This document shows positions 11,701-23,580 of a stretch of 64,000 nt of DNA, in pieces. The stretch spans positions 11,372,111-11,436,110 of the forward strand of contig NC_092576.1 in assembly GCF_037975245.1 (NCBI RefSeq). Reading direction: 5' to 3'. This DNA comes from Apostichopus japonicus (taxonomy: Eukaryota; Echinodermata; Holothuroidea; Aspidochirotida; Stichopodidae). The notes beneath the pieces were generated by a model. That model had not been told where the DNA came from. It saw only the letters and a program-made list of their open reading frames with translations, and did no database searches. Position numbers and translations under genes: made by a program. Position 1 is the stretch's first letter, and each line of letters begins with the position of its first letter.

Positions 11701-12840
11701 CAGTACGGTTTAACCTTAGAGAACCGTGACGGCGTTTTTATACTGGTAAGTACATTTTCTTTATGAATTAGTGGTTGCTTTCTCATTCTCCATTTTGTTT
11801 TAAGTAGTTTGCTAGTCGCCCCGCGTTTGGCCTACTTAAATTTGCTAGACGTTGTCACAAGTAATATAATAGGTCTGAGGAATTGATTATACTAACGAAT
11901 GTTTCAATGAAGAAATATGCAATGGGGATAACAGTAAAATGATTCTTCATTGTTTAACATGGGTGACCATTCTAGCATTTTTTTGGTGGGGAAGGGTGGG
12001 GGTGGGGGAGGGGGCGGTGATAGGGTGGCCTTAAAGTCACCTTTCTGCATTGGATTATAATCTTGTGCCAGTCCGGCCTAGCCAGGTAGCATAACACATT
12101 ATATGAATCATGATCCCTACCAACTTTATGTTACTTACTTTCCCAGTAAACATTCCACGGAAGTCACGTGATATTATTAACATTAAATGCCAACACCACT
12201 ATTCCCCCAAATTTCAGTATGCCACAAACTTGCTATAAAATAGTTTACACTTTGCTCGAGGGTATGACTCTCCAACTTATTTACAAACACTTAGGACTTG
12301 TTTAGGTAGAGCAGTACATCTATACTTCATAATCTTCTTCTGTTTGTTTACCTACCCCCCCCCCCCTTGAGCATTTTTTTTAAATGTTTTTATGATATAG
12401 CTAGTATTTTCAAAAGAGAAAATGCTAAGATGCAACTTACAAGGCCTTGGAAGTGTCATTTCCAGCGAGTTGGGAGGCATTTTCAGCCAAAATTTTCTTG
12501 TACGCTTCTCGCCAACTCATGGTGGCGATACGCTTAGATACTATGCAAGGCCGTATCTACGGCTCTGATAGTTTGCCTACAGGTTTCGCCCCTCCCTTGG
12601 TAAATTCCTGGCTACGCGCCTGTCATATATGCTATTCCAATGGTGTAAAGTCAACAAACAAACAACACTTCAGAACAAAGCACATAAATACCATTATTAT
12701 ACACTGTTGGCTTAAGTTTCCAAACGGAAAATCTTGGTCATAGTTCGTCAGCATGTTCATGTTATATTGTATCTGTGGTTAAAATAGACTAACATTATCA
12801 TCACTATAAGATATAACAATTAGCAATTTCACACTTTCAG
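11701..12840 (+). promoter_or_regulatory. Candidate 5' region of CD225 gene 1
   Basis: A good donor-like site TACTG|GTAAGTAC lies at 11745/11746 and could end a non-coding first exon joined to the exon starting at 12841. An AT-rich TATTTAAG at about 11270 might be a core promoter element. Neither is proven. The intervening sequence holds a decayed antisense hAT-type MITE copy (12350-12621). RNA 5' ends would be needed to place the start site. Confidence 0.3.
12350..12621 (-). mobile_element. hAT-type MITE copy, minus orientation, one end truncated
   Basis: Its right end CCTGGCTACGCGCCTG is the reverse complement of the terminal sequence of the element at 31960-32214. Internally it shares AAATTTTCTTGTACG, GCGCCAACC-like blocks, GGCGATACGCTTAGATA, GAAGTGTCATTTCCAGCGA and TTTTTATGATATAGCTAGTA with that copy. 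The other end runs into a poly-C tract. Confidence 0.7.
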
Positions 12841-12926
12841 TACACAAAGTCAATGGAATGGATTAAGAGCCCCGAACAAGTCCATACATCAACGCTGGGA
12901 ACCTCTTAAGGACTTTTGTCTTCAAA

Positions 12927-15900
12927 ATGGAAGGTACGCATTACATTTCTCTTTCTTATGCCGTTTTCGTAATTTTAATTGAATGGAATTTGATAGTATA
13001 AAACCGTAAGAACGTAAGACGAGCTTCTGTGTTAAACGTTTAATAAATCTCTCCGCCATCCAATAAATCTTAATTCTAAGAAGTGAAAATTCACTCTTTG
13101 ATAGTGTCGACGACGGCGATCACTCTTCGATGAGTAAACGCAAATCATATCCAAGAGAGTCATCCAGTGGCGTTGCCACGGTGGTGGGGTTGGGGTGGAG
13201 GTGTGGGGGCTGCCCCCCCATGAAAGCTTGTCGCCCCCAGTCGCCCTCCCAATGGGATTTTGGGTGTCGAAAAAAAAAATTACATGTGCGAAAAATATAT
13301 CATTGGTCTGAACGGTCTCGAATCTCCATGATGACCACTTATGAACGATCCTTCGATCGCGGACCGGCAGTAGGCTATAGTTGCTGAAAAACCTGACGTG
13401 ACATAGCGTATAGGCCGAGAAGACATCTACAGTAGTCACACTGTACTGAAAACGCATGCTAACGACCGTCGAATTATATAATTCCTGCTCTACAAGACTA
13501 CTACACTCATAAAGCAATCTTCGATGTCAGTTTGACATATAGTTCGGTCATTTCAGTATGTTACTTGGCTGAAAACCTAATCAATCTCTTTTTTATTTTC
13601 CACGCGCAATTTGCAGATTATTTAATTTGCAGATTATTTGCATATTATTACGCAATTTGCAGATAAATGTCAATGCCGGTGTCAAACTCATAAAAGATAT
13701 GTCATGATATTTCAAAGTAACTTACCACAGAGTGTTTTTTTCTTTTCTATTCACTAAACTATTTGATGACCATATCAAGACATGGGTTCTCAAAATAAAG
13801 GATGTTGAGAAAACTTTAATTAGAGCAGCTTAGAAGGCCTGGGAAGTGTCATTTCCAACGATCTATAGGAGGCCTTTTTAGCTAAAAATTCCTGGTGCGC
13901 TGCGCGCCAATCCATGGTGGCGCTCCGCTTAGATAGTAACAAGACGCCCTCCTAGGAAATGGTCAAGCCCCCCAGCGCCCCCACTGAAAAAATGCTGTCT
14001 ACGTCGCATTGGAGTCATCACGCAAAAAGGAATATCTCTAAACGAAATCATATTTTCACTCTATTGAGAGTTAAATATCAAGAAAAAGCCAATAAGTTAC
14101 AAGGCTGGAAAATTGATTTGAACCAGTGATCTCCGGATGATACAAACCCATCCAGTGCTCTACCAACCCATGAGCTAGTTAGGGTTTATTAAAATGGCGA
14201 TCTCTATATGCACAGTCATATCTTCTCTGGACTCGCGGGTCAGAAGCCACATGAACTTGCATACCGTGTAAGCATGAATCTGTTGGTCTCAACTGAAATT
14301 CCTTCAGATCCTCTCACACAAATATATATAATTTCCCTCCAAATACTATTATCCGTATTAATATCTATAAAACCAAAGTAAAGCCGATCCTCAGCTACGG
14401 GAGTACCTGCCTGCTTACCATCTCTACTTCCAACAAACAAGTTTCAACAACATCCAAAAAGGGTGTAAAAGGTTTTATAATATTTTATTAAAAAATAATA
14501 AGGTCCAATAGAAATGTTTTCACAAATGGAACATGCTCCTATTTCTGAAGTAGATTGGAATTAGGTGTGCTCATACAACTGGTAATGTACTTCAGATGTG
14601 AAGCTCCGTTGGTTCCAATTTCGTCTTCTTAATAAAATTTTAGGGACAAATACTCCCATGGTTGAAGTTAGCAAAATCAATGATCCACTTTGTACACTTT
14701 CTGTGGTGTGGCAGATGAGAGTTTAATTCATTTATTTTAAGAATGCGGCTTCACCCAGAAAGTATGGAGGGATTTTCAAACTATAGGTTCAATCCAACTG
14801 AATATCAAAATTGCAGTTAGTAAAGAGCTTGTTCTGTTTGGAAATTATTTGTACAAATATATGTCTAACATCCTTCTGGTTCTGAAATTTTGTGTTTCAA
14901 AAAGTAAGGTTAAAAATGAGAAACCTTCCTTTAGCTATGGTAAAAATTGATTTAAAGAATTGTTATCTAAAAAGTTTTTGAATAAAACTAATTGTAAGCA
15001 ACATGCTTTTGATCTTTATTTGAAGTTTAATGATTTATTTGTTGTTGTTGATCATATTGACTAATGATCATAATGTATATGTTATGATGAATTGTATATT
15101 GTTTGGACTCTTGATGGAATGATAATAGAAATATTAAAAAAATAATAATAAAAAGTAATAAAAATTCCATACAACAGCCTATCACTTTACACTAAAAATC
15201 CCTTCTTATATCTGAACCTCCATGTTCTTTATGCGGGCAGCACAAGCCCTACTTTTAAACTTCTTGAAGCATTTAACATTAACCTAGATACAAAACAACC
15301 CCGAGAAATAAAATTGATTAAAGATATCTCCTCCTGAAGTGTTAAGAATGTATGAAGCAATATTATACACATAATGAATGGTTATGAGTGCAATAGTGCA
15401 AATATTTCATGAGTTGAAAGATGTAATTTTTTCCATTCAACGAGGCGCAGCCGAGTTAAATGGAACAAATTACATCTTTCAACGAATGAAATATTTGCAC
15501 TGTTGCACGAATGGAAACCATTCATTATTTGTTTTATACAACACCTTCAAATTTGGATATAATTGGATGTAAAATGCACTCATGCAACAGATTGTTTTGA
15601 ACAGACAGGTTTCTCTGCTCTCTTACCATTGAAAAAAGTGCTATCAAAAAAGTATAACCCATGGTTCTATTTCATAGAGTGCAATAGAGCGGATTTTGCA
15701 TGCAATCGACGAGCAATTGACCAATCAAATGGCCGGAATATAATTAAGTGTTGTATAAAGTGCATTATCGAACGTTTTACTGTGAAATAGAATCGTGCTC
15801 TCCATGGATGGGCGTCATCCAAATGTTGAAACGTTCACAAAATTAAAGTACTAAATAATAACATCATAGTTTTCATCTAAAAATGATCAATCTAATGAAA

Positions 15901-18900
15901 TTATTATCATACTGTTAATTTACAAACTTAGCATTTCTCTAAAAACATGTTTTGTGGTTCCAATGTTGTATTAAAAAATGTCACGATTTTATTTACCAAT
16001 CGTTTTGAATGACTAGTATATTCACTATGAAGAGTCAAGTTTTTTTTCAAGTTGTAAATGTTGACGGCTCAATTTATTGTTTTTTTGCCAGAATTTGAAA
16101 GACTGATAAAATCTGACGAGGAAAATGATTCTCCAATTAACTATGGAAGTAATAAGGAGCTAGTCGTAAGTATTATTATGACGTGCATGTATTTTCAATC
16201 TTATATTTGTTGAATGCAATGTTTGTCCAGTATACATGTCCATGATTGTTCCATGAAACGTACATGAAATTGATTTCTCGCACTTATACAGACACGTAGT
16301 CAGGAAGGAATTTGGAAGTGTACCAACATTTTGAGAAGGGACAACAACGATTTGAGAAGGGCATTAACAGTTTAAGGAGAGGCATTAACAGTTTAAAGGA
16401 GGGTATTAACAGTTTAAGGAGGGGAATTAACAGTTTAAGAAGTGGCATTAACAGTTAAAGGAGGGACAACAACGATTTAAGGAGAGCATTAACAGTTTAA
16501 GGAGTAGCATTAACAATTTTTAGGAGGGTCATTAACAATTTAAGGAGGGACACACTAATTGTGTCCTGTAACTTGTGAAGTTTGTACATATGACAATTGT
16601 TCATATCGTAAGTGGGTGCGGTGGGGGAAGGGGTGATGGTCTGTAAGTGAGTGCGGTGTGGGAGGGGGTAATGGTCTGTAAGTGGGTGCGATGGGGAAGG
16701 GGGTAATAGTCTGTACAGTGGTTGCAGGGAAACAGCATCCTGTGCCCGCGGCCTGGCTATTGGCCTTGCTCGTATATGTATTGTAAAAATGTTCGGTAGG
16801 TTCCTTCTTAAGCAATTGCTTTTTGGTTTGTAGCTTTTCCGTCATGCAAATGAGGCCAGACTGAAAGTTATTTTTGAGTTTGTCAACACACTTGTACTTA
16901 GTTTTTACTCGTACTCCAGTGTATAGTAATTACCTAAAACAGACTTTGGTCAGTTTGTACTGAGAATAAGGGACAACCGTTAATCAGTATAAGGGTCATT
17001 CCATATCAAATCACCAAATTTTGGGGTATCTTGTAATTCGACATCTTTGCAAACATATTATAGGAAAGCATTGTAATCATCATTTTGTTATGTTTGTACT
17101 ATACATAATAACTTCTGAAAGAAACAAGTACCCTGAAGCAATGGTTTAGGAGCAATTCATCACTAAAAATAGCACATTTTTTAGTGAAAAGTACAAAAGT
17201 CAAATATTTTGACACTTTTAAGTTGACCTAACTCCACAAGACAATATTTTTGTAGCCTAATTTTTTATTTTCCTGTTCTATGGGATAGACTCTATAGGCA
17301 TCTGTAATAGAAAGGTAGTAGAATGTTTAATTGCTGAGAAATGAGACCTCAAAAGTCAAGAAAATGCCAAAATGCCATGCATGATGGCGACAAATTGCGG
17401 AAGTTCAAAGTGTGATAAATCGGCCAATTGTGAAGCAATGCAACTGAAATTTTCAGAATATGCTTATTTAATAGTGGTCCAATCATACAAAAAAAATTGG
17501 GAATTTTTGGAGAGGGTGCAGCAACAGCCATCCGTGATTTGACACGGAATGACCCATAAACTAAAATGTTCAATATGTTAGACCTGTCAGCAGATGCTAC
17601 TGTGAAAAAAATTACTAACATACCAATTTGTTACTCAAAGGCTCTCTAAACTAATGACTAGATAGGAGTCTAATCAGATGTCCCTATGCTTGACTAGTAA
17701 GTAAACCTATAGTAAAGATGGTTTAAATGGTAGATCTTCAGCGTGCTGCAGTAAAGTGTCATCCACTTCCTGGTTAAACGTGGGTCAAAATTATCAGCGA
17801 AACCTTTAGACTATAGTCTGGTTAGTCCAGTCAATCATTATGCATAGGATTATGTGTTAGTATTTTATATTTGTAAGTCCTCAGTAGCAACTGGTCATTA
17901 ATGTAACACATGTTAAGAAATTACAACACACTTCACTATAGTATTTAACTGTTTAACGGGTACTCACCTTTACCAGTTTTGATAAAGCCATGAGAATCGG
18001 CTGGCTCGAACTGACAGTCAGGCACTTTAGGATATAGTATAGCATCTAGCTGATTCAAGGGTAAATGTATGTATGTATATTAGATCCTCCTGCAAGCAGG
18101 AACTCGCGAAGAAGCCTCAAGCGTATCAAAGCCGCAAGCTGACCGAAGTCAGTCTCTTAAATTCATATTTAACGTCCATGATTATGAATTGTTAATTGTC
18201 AACAACTCTGTAACTGGACGACATACATTAATCTAGGAGTGACTCGAACCGGGGACTTTATGTTTGAAAGGCACCTGCCACTGAGCTAACATTCCAAGCT
18301 AAATACTTGCACTGCCGCTTACAACTCTTATACAGTAACACTTTAATCGTACCCATACTACCATAGGGAATTGTGTGCTCATACTCTCATTCCTGTTGGA
18401 TCTAACCATAGTCAAGTTCTTACTTTCTGTTACTCCGTGACTTGCAAGTTACGTTATGTTCCACGTACAGTACATCGTTGGATACCCATTCATGATGGAG
18501 TTGTCTCTGGTATAGGTGATGTTGTACCACAACAAGTTGGATGTTCCTATGATTTGCGAGTTATAAATTTATGGGTTTTTTTTTGTGTTTTGATTTCTTG
18601 TTTATTTTAATCAGCAAATTAACGAGGTAACTCCAATTCGTCGTCACTATCTTTACGAACCTCCAGAAGATTACTATTGGCTAGCCGTGGCTTCACTTAT
18701 CTGTTGTGTCTGCCTTCCACCGTTTGGGTTACTTGCCATTTACAGAGCACGACAGGTCAGTTTTACAATTTATTAGTTGCTGCATTTGCCTGGAGTCCAG
18801 CATTAAATATATAGTAGCTATAATGTCGGTAGGGATAAAGTTAGGATATTTGTAATTCGTGGAACTTTCTGTTATAATGAATGAATCAATATCAAATTAA

Positions 18901-19457
18901 TATCCATCCTTCTGCAATAAAATTTAAAAAAAAAGATACCAAAGCCTACCTTTCAAATAATATGAATGTCTAACTTGTAAATACCTTTCTTGCTTTTAAT
19001 GTTTACAGTGTTTGTATGCATGTTTTAATAGTAAATTTCTTATCTTGTATTTTTAAGATTATAAGGACCCCTTTGGAAATAAGTTTTTAGCTTAAAGGGT
19101 TATCCTTGGCATGTTGTTTTCTTTTTGATGCATTTAAGTATATTTCCACCTTGTATTTTAAATGTTTCTCTATATGTGCAATTTTTTGTATGCAGATGAA
19201 GAATGATAATTTGCTGAATAAAATCAAATCCAATCAAACCTATATGAGTGATATCATAACTTTCATATTATTTTTTCCTTATATTTTTTTTCTCCATCAT
19301 ACAGGTTCCTCGTCTTTACTTTAGTGGGGACGAGCTCGGTGCATACAGGGCCTCTGGACAAGCCAAAGGTTTCGCTTTGATGAGTTTTATGTTAGGCAGC
19401 ATGCTTCTAATTACCGTGGCAATACTCCTGGTTAATATATTAAACTTAGGTTTGTGA
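12927..19457 (+). CDS. CD225/dispanin-family two-pass membrane protein (gene 1), complete
   Basis: Coding exons: 12927-12933 (ATG GAA G), 16092-16165, 18615-18755 and 19305-19457 (stop TGA). All junctions are GT..AG and the phases 1, 0, 0 join exactly, giving 124 residues. The first exon begins after an acceptor at 12840, so 12841-12926 is 5' UTR; it contains a short out-of-frame upstream ORF from ATG 12853. An acidic N-terminus (residues 1-45) precedes PPEDYYW. Membrane segment 1 is about 48-70 with the Cys motif ICCVCLPPFGLLAIY, then the cytosolic loop RARQ..SGDELGAYRASGQAK, then membrane segment 2 at about 98-122. This layout (Cys-flanked first helix, basic residues, GD..AY.AS..A loop, second helix) is the CD225 signature shared by IFITM, PRRT2, SynDIG and TMEM91 proteins. 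Those act in membrane fusion or trafficking. The exact role here is unknown. A second family member lies at 46106-54037. Confidence 0.88.
13166..13260 (+). mobile_element. Possible hAT-type MITE end
   Basis: CCAGTGGCGTTGCCACGG followed by a G/C-rich stretch resembles the CAGTGGYGTNGCCA ends of the hAT-like MITEs elsewhere in the window (26667-26769). No matching right end or target duplication was found. It lies in intron 1 of CD225 gene 1. Confidence 0.35.
13800..13960 (-). mobile_element. hAT-type MITE fragment, minus orientation
   Basis: It shares GGAAGTGTCATTTCCAACGA, TTTTTAGCTAAAAATT, GCGCGCCAATCCATGGTGGC and GCTCCGCTTAGATA with the copies at 12350-12621 and 31960-32214. Termini are not preserved. 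Confidence 0.6.
14220..15360. repeat. Dispersed repeat, also present at 31830-32390, split by a LINE fragment
   Basis: Bases 14340-14460 match 31845-31950 (TCTATAAAACCAAA, ACCATCTCTACTTCCAACAA), and 15290-15345 resembles 32335-32380 (CCCCGAGA..TAAA..TCTCCTCCTGAA). On the minus strand, 14440-14240 reads 66 codons beginning FVGSRDGK. The 31.9-kb copy reads FVGVRDGK in the same place, so the family may once have coded. Its identity is unknown to me. The middle is occupied here by a LINE remnant and at 31960-32214 by a MITE. Confidence 0.5.
14570..15175 (+). pseudogene. Tx1/L1-like LINE remnant, C-terminal zinc-binding region
   Basis: With frameshifts and stops, the + strand reads a region like the C-terminal end of L1/Tx1-type reverse transcriptases. 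Pieces seen are FQFRLLNKILGTN (near 14608), a CTxFCGVADESLIHLF..ECGF zinc-knuckle-like segment (near 14690-14755), KVWRDF, and a downstream tract to 15063. At least one frameshift lies near 14700 and stops interrupt near 14745 and 14945. The end 15120-15175 is an A/T-rich ATAATAAT tail. It is dead and heavily truncated, and lies in intron 1 of CD225 gene 1. Confidence 0.65.
15365..15760. mobile_element. Hairpin MITE-like element
   Basis: About 70-base arms pair with each other. The left arm includes AATGAATGGTTATGAGTGCA, ATAGTGCAAATATTTCAT and GAAAGATGTAATTTTTTCCA. The right arm carries the complement from about 15455 to 15530. The loop GAGGCGCAGCCGA lies near 15443. Sequence after the hairpin to about 15760 (ending GTGTTGTATAA) probably belongs to the same element, since TTTTATACAACAC at 15532 is its complement. 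No target duplication was established. Confidence 0.6.
16315..16560. repeat. Minisatellite of about 21-24 bp in CD225 gene 1 intron 2
   Basis: Degenerate units of the form GGCATTAACAGTTTAAGGAG, with variants GGACAACAACGATTT and GGTATTAACAGTTTA. About ten units are present, starting 150 bases after the exon that ends at 16165. Confidence 0.85.
16610..16720. repeat. About 37-bp tandem repeat, three units
   Basis: GGTCTGTAAGTGGGTGCG followed by a G-rich stretch occurs three times with small changes. Confidence 0.7.
16930..17885 (+). repeat. Dispersed repeat split by a MITE; antisense partner at 51240-51660
   Basis: The two flanks of the MITE at 16993-17555 form one sequence. This is matched by the reverse complement of 51240-51660: GGTCAGTTTG, CCGTTAATCAGT, CTGTCAGCAGATGC, AAAAATTACTAACA, TTACTGCAGCACGCT in complement, and ACTGGACTAACCAGAC. 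No coding content was recognised. Confidence 0.7.
16993..17555. mobile_element. MITE with GGGTCATTCC termini and ATAA target duplication
   Basis: Terminal inverted repeats: left GGGTCATTCCATATCAAATC, right the complement of GGGTCATTCCGTGTCAAATC. ATAA flanks both sides (16989-16992, 17556-17559). The antisense copy of the host repeat at 51.6 kb runs straight through this position without the 563 bases, so it serves as an empty site. The interior has no credible coding frame. It lies in intron 2 of CD225 gene 1. Confidence 0.88.
18061..18300 (-). mobile_element. tRNA-headed SINE (family 1), antisense
   Basis: Read on the minus strand it has A box TTAGCTCAGTGGCAGG, B box GGTTCGAGTCAC, a body ending GCGAGTTCCTGCTTGCAGGA and GGATCTAATATACATACATA as a tail. 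It matches the sense copy at 49236-49482 closely. It is in intron 2 of CD225 gene 1, 310 bases before the exon at 18615. Confidence 0.88.
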
Positions 19458-20676
19458 TCAAAGAAGTAAATGATGGATTGATTCATACAGCGGGTATTTG
19501 AGAAGCAATTAAACCTCGGTAGAAAGAAAGGGAGTATCCATATCATTGGTGACACACATGCGTTGAAATATTTTACATCAACACTTAGACCTTATTCTGC
19601 AATATTATTAAATATACCACACATCCAAAATAAGATGACTATTAGGAGGTGAGTGATCACATCGTGGTACCATTATGCCTAATGAGTAGATTAGACGCTT
19701 GATCGACTCATGTTACCACCATACTGCTGAGTACAAGATGTGTTATCGACTCATGGTACCATCATGCTAAGTGAGTACAGTAGATGCATGACCGACTCGT
19801 GATGCCATTATAATACTAAGCAAAATAGACGCGTGATCGACTCATGATACCATCATACTTCTGAGCACAGTTTATGCGTGATCAAAGCATGATGCCGCCA
19901 TGCTTCTTGGTACAATAGACGCGTGAACGACCATTGTACAACCATGCATAGTCGACAGTTTATACCACATACAAAATATAAAGTGATATCTAATAACATT
20001 TGGGATCACAGGGAATAACATTATGAGAAATGCCAGGCTCCTTTTCTTTATATACTTTTATCACCATAGTTACGTGAGGTGTGGAACTCAGAAACACACC
20101 AGTCTTTTTATTTGTTTGCAAAAGGAAGAACAATCCATTATTTACGTAATGAAACGATTTCTATAGTGCAATTTTTAGACACGAGTACGCAACTTTGAAA
20201 TTTATTTGATTGGAATATTTAAAAATGCTTTCTGCATTGTTTTAATGTTAAACTGAACTTTATACTGTTGAAATAATTCATTTGTAAGCTTTGCTTAAAA
20301 GATCGCATGCATGCATGTTGTTTTAATTATTGATCCAGATATGTGTAACTAATATGGTATCTTTCGAACTCGGCGAATGTTTGGAACTATTCAAATGTCA
20401 TTTTGATATCTTGATATATGGAATTCGGGTGTTTATTTCTCACTCTTTTCAATATATAACTTGCTTGTAACTAGTATTGCTAGTGATATGTTTCATATAC
20501 AACCACTATTGATCTTTTCCATCATTTGAAGTTTTTTTACAGTCATTATATTTCAAACATACCGACAATCCCGGATGTCAAAGGAAGTACCAAGTAACAA
20601 TTTAATGCAGAATGCTGATCTTTGCAAAAATCAAAAATGTTAAATCCAATTCATACTTTTCAACTCATACAAGGTG
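19458..20676 (+). other. Probable 3' UTR/downstream of CD225 gene 1 with degenerate tandem units
   Basis: 19630-19960 holds five or six degenerate units of about 54-60 bases of the form GCGTGATCGACTCATGATACCA..CTGAGTACAGT. The rest is AT-rich without recognisable genes. Where the transcript ends is not clear; no strong AATAAA close to the stop was found. Confidence 0.5.
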
Positions 20677-21594
20677 AAGTGATTCTATAATTGATTCTAT
20701 GCACAACTCTCTCAAAACCCAGGTCTTGTTATGATATATAGCTGACGAGTGTTCTGAACTGCCGCCTCGGAAATTCTTTATTTCCATCATTTAAAGTATG
20801 ACTTTAGTCACAACATTTATTCAGATATGCTCTAGAAAAGTTAAAACCCGCTGCTATCCAGGTTTTATTTCCGTAACACTTTCATTTTTTTTAAGAATTG
20901 CCCGAATGAAACAGCTAAGTTTCATCATATAGAGTGACTGGATTATAAAGTCTAATATACAGGTCAGTTCTTCACATTGCAAAAACAAAACAAAAAACAA
21001 AACACTCAATGGGCAAAAATAAGACTTTTGTGGCCTCAAATGACATGTCTTACAATGTAGCACGTGTTCGTCATTGACTTAAATAGATAAAGACCTAAAA
21101 TTCAGCCTAAACTCATGTTTTAAAATGTTAAAATAGGTCGTTAACATCGTATTTGCAACATTGTCGAGTTAGCAGTTCAGTCAGTCATATTGCAACTTTC
21201 ATCAAATCAGGAATTCTTGATTTTTTTCTTTCACATTGGTGCATGATCAATATTGGATGTATTAATTTTTGCTTATGTAAATTGTTACCTTGTATTGTGT
21301 ATTGTTCTTTTCTCAATTGTATTCATCTTCGTAAGCAACTCATCCCGTAACTTAATTGTTTTTGTCGTCTTTCATTTGTGGTAACATTAAATGTATAATT
21401 ACTCTATTATTCTAATCTAAATGACATTTATTCGTTACATAAAATGTCATGCATTTCATACCTTCTTAAAATGTTCGTACTTGTTGGAAGAAAAAAAAAT
21501 ACTCAATGACCACACACTTAAATTGCTACCAACATCTTCTTCAAGAGATAATTTATGTGCGTGTGTTTTTCCCCTTCTGTTACTGTAACTTGTC

Positions 21595-21645
21595 ATTCAG
21601 CCTCTGAAGAATATCCTGCTGGGATCGAATCGTCAGACCCTCTTA
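21595..21645 (+). ncRNA. Hammerhead-ribozyme-like motif, degenerate copy
   Basis: AGCCTCTGAAGAATATCCTG followed by CTGGGATCGAATCGTCAGAC. It has the order expected of a minimal hammerhead core (CUGANGA, short hairpin stem II, GAA(A), then GUC). GAAT replaces GAAA and one stem II pair is lost, so this copy is probably inactive. Related copies lie at 48055-48095, 48187-48226 and 51706-51745. Confidence 0.35.
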
Positions 21646-22681
21646 CACATAAAGAAATAATTCCGGTCAGATATCGGGAAAAATCCGGTCGGCACCGGAA
21701 CTAGATAAATTTGTCATTCATCCGGCCAGATAATCTGGTCGGACCAGATATTGATTGCATCCCTTGCATCTATGAATTTCATAATTCACAAGTTTAGCTT
21801 CTAAGTAAGAATTGTTTTACAAGTGAGAAGAAACTTTCTGATGGAAACATTTGTTCCTCGTAGAAGGAACCAAACGTCACCTTATTACAGCCAGTGACTC
21901 TTTTATTCCTACAACCTACTTGTTATTAGGTTATGAATATCTATAAATTACATTAAAATATTCAGATTATAGATTATAAATAGTAGGACGTACAATTCTC
22001 CTCACTGGGTTTGTCATTTTCTGTAATAACTTTACACTTTTACTGGTCAGCAATCTGAACATGTAAGTTAATAGTTCCTAAATTACCTAGTTTGAAGGCC
22101 TTTGTGAGCTAGGAGTATAGAAATGATGAAGGAGGGGATTGGGGCTTTTGTCTCCGAAATTCAGCCAAGGAGTGTGGAAGGGGACGGGGGGGGGGGAGTG
22201 GCGGGAGGGCAAGAGGGTGGGCATGGACCATTGGTAACATTGTTATTGCCTGTAAAAAAAATGCTAAAAATTAAATATATATTCATTATTTGAGAAATGT
22301 TCTTGTTTTTTCTATCCTTTTGCTTTTATATTTTGTTGTGTGTGTGTAACCATGATCGTAAAATACTTTTTCTAGAAACAACACCTCCACCTTCCCTTCC
22401 TCGCATTCCGGCCTCAAGCATCTTCTCATGGCACGGTTCGAAAGGAGGAAACATTTGAGAAACTTTCATGGTTTTACATCACTTTGTTTGTTTGCTTGCA
22501 TTCTTCATCCTTAAAGGCTTCCAGAAAGAAAAACAAATAAGACATGAGCAACTCCAACCCCTCCCTGATCTCCGGCTCCCATTTTTGCACTTCCGACCAC
22601 CTTACACTCTCGTCTCGACACTGAACATAACCACTTTATAACAGGAAGCTTCGTGTTTTTTAATGACCCAACAAGTTTTGT

Positions 22682-23202
<521 letters not shown>

Positions 23203-23580
23203 GTACGAATATTGATATGATTATCAGTATTATTATTATCATTATTATTATGATCAGCAGTACTATTATTATCATAATAATTATCAGTATAATTATCAGT
23301 ATCAGTATTATTATGATTATCAGTAATATTATTATTATCATTATCAGTATCAGTATTATTATTATTTTTTTTATATTATTATCAGTGTTATTATTATCAT
23401 TATCATTATCATCACCATCATCATCACCATCACCATCACCATCACCATCACCATCACCATCACCATCACCATCACGATCACCACCACCATCACCATCACC
23501 ATCACCATCACCATCGACATCGACATCGACATCACCATCACCATCACCATCACCATCATTATTACTGTTATTATTATTGA
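23203..23580. repeat. Impure ATT/CAG and CACCAT/CGACAT repeat tract
   Basis: Continues from the TCA array. First come TTATTATCAGTA-type units, then CACCAT hexamers from 23410, a CGACAT run near 23512-23530, and CACCAT again to 23560. Confidence 0.9.
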
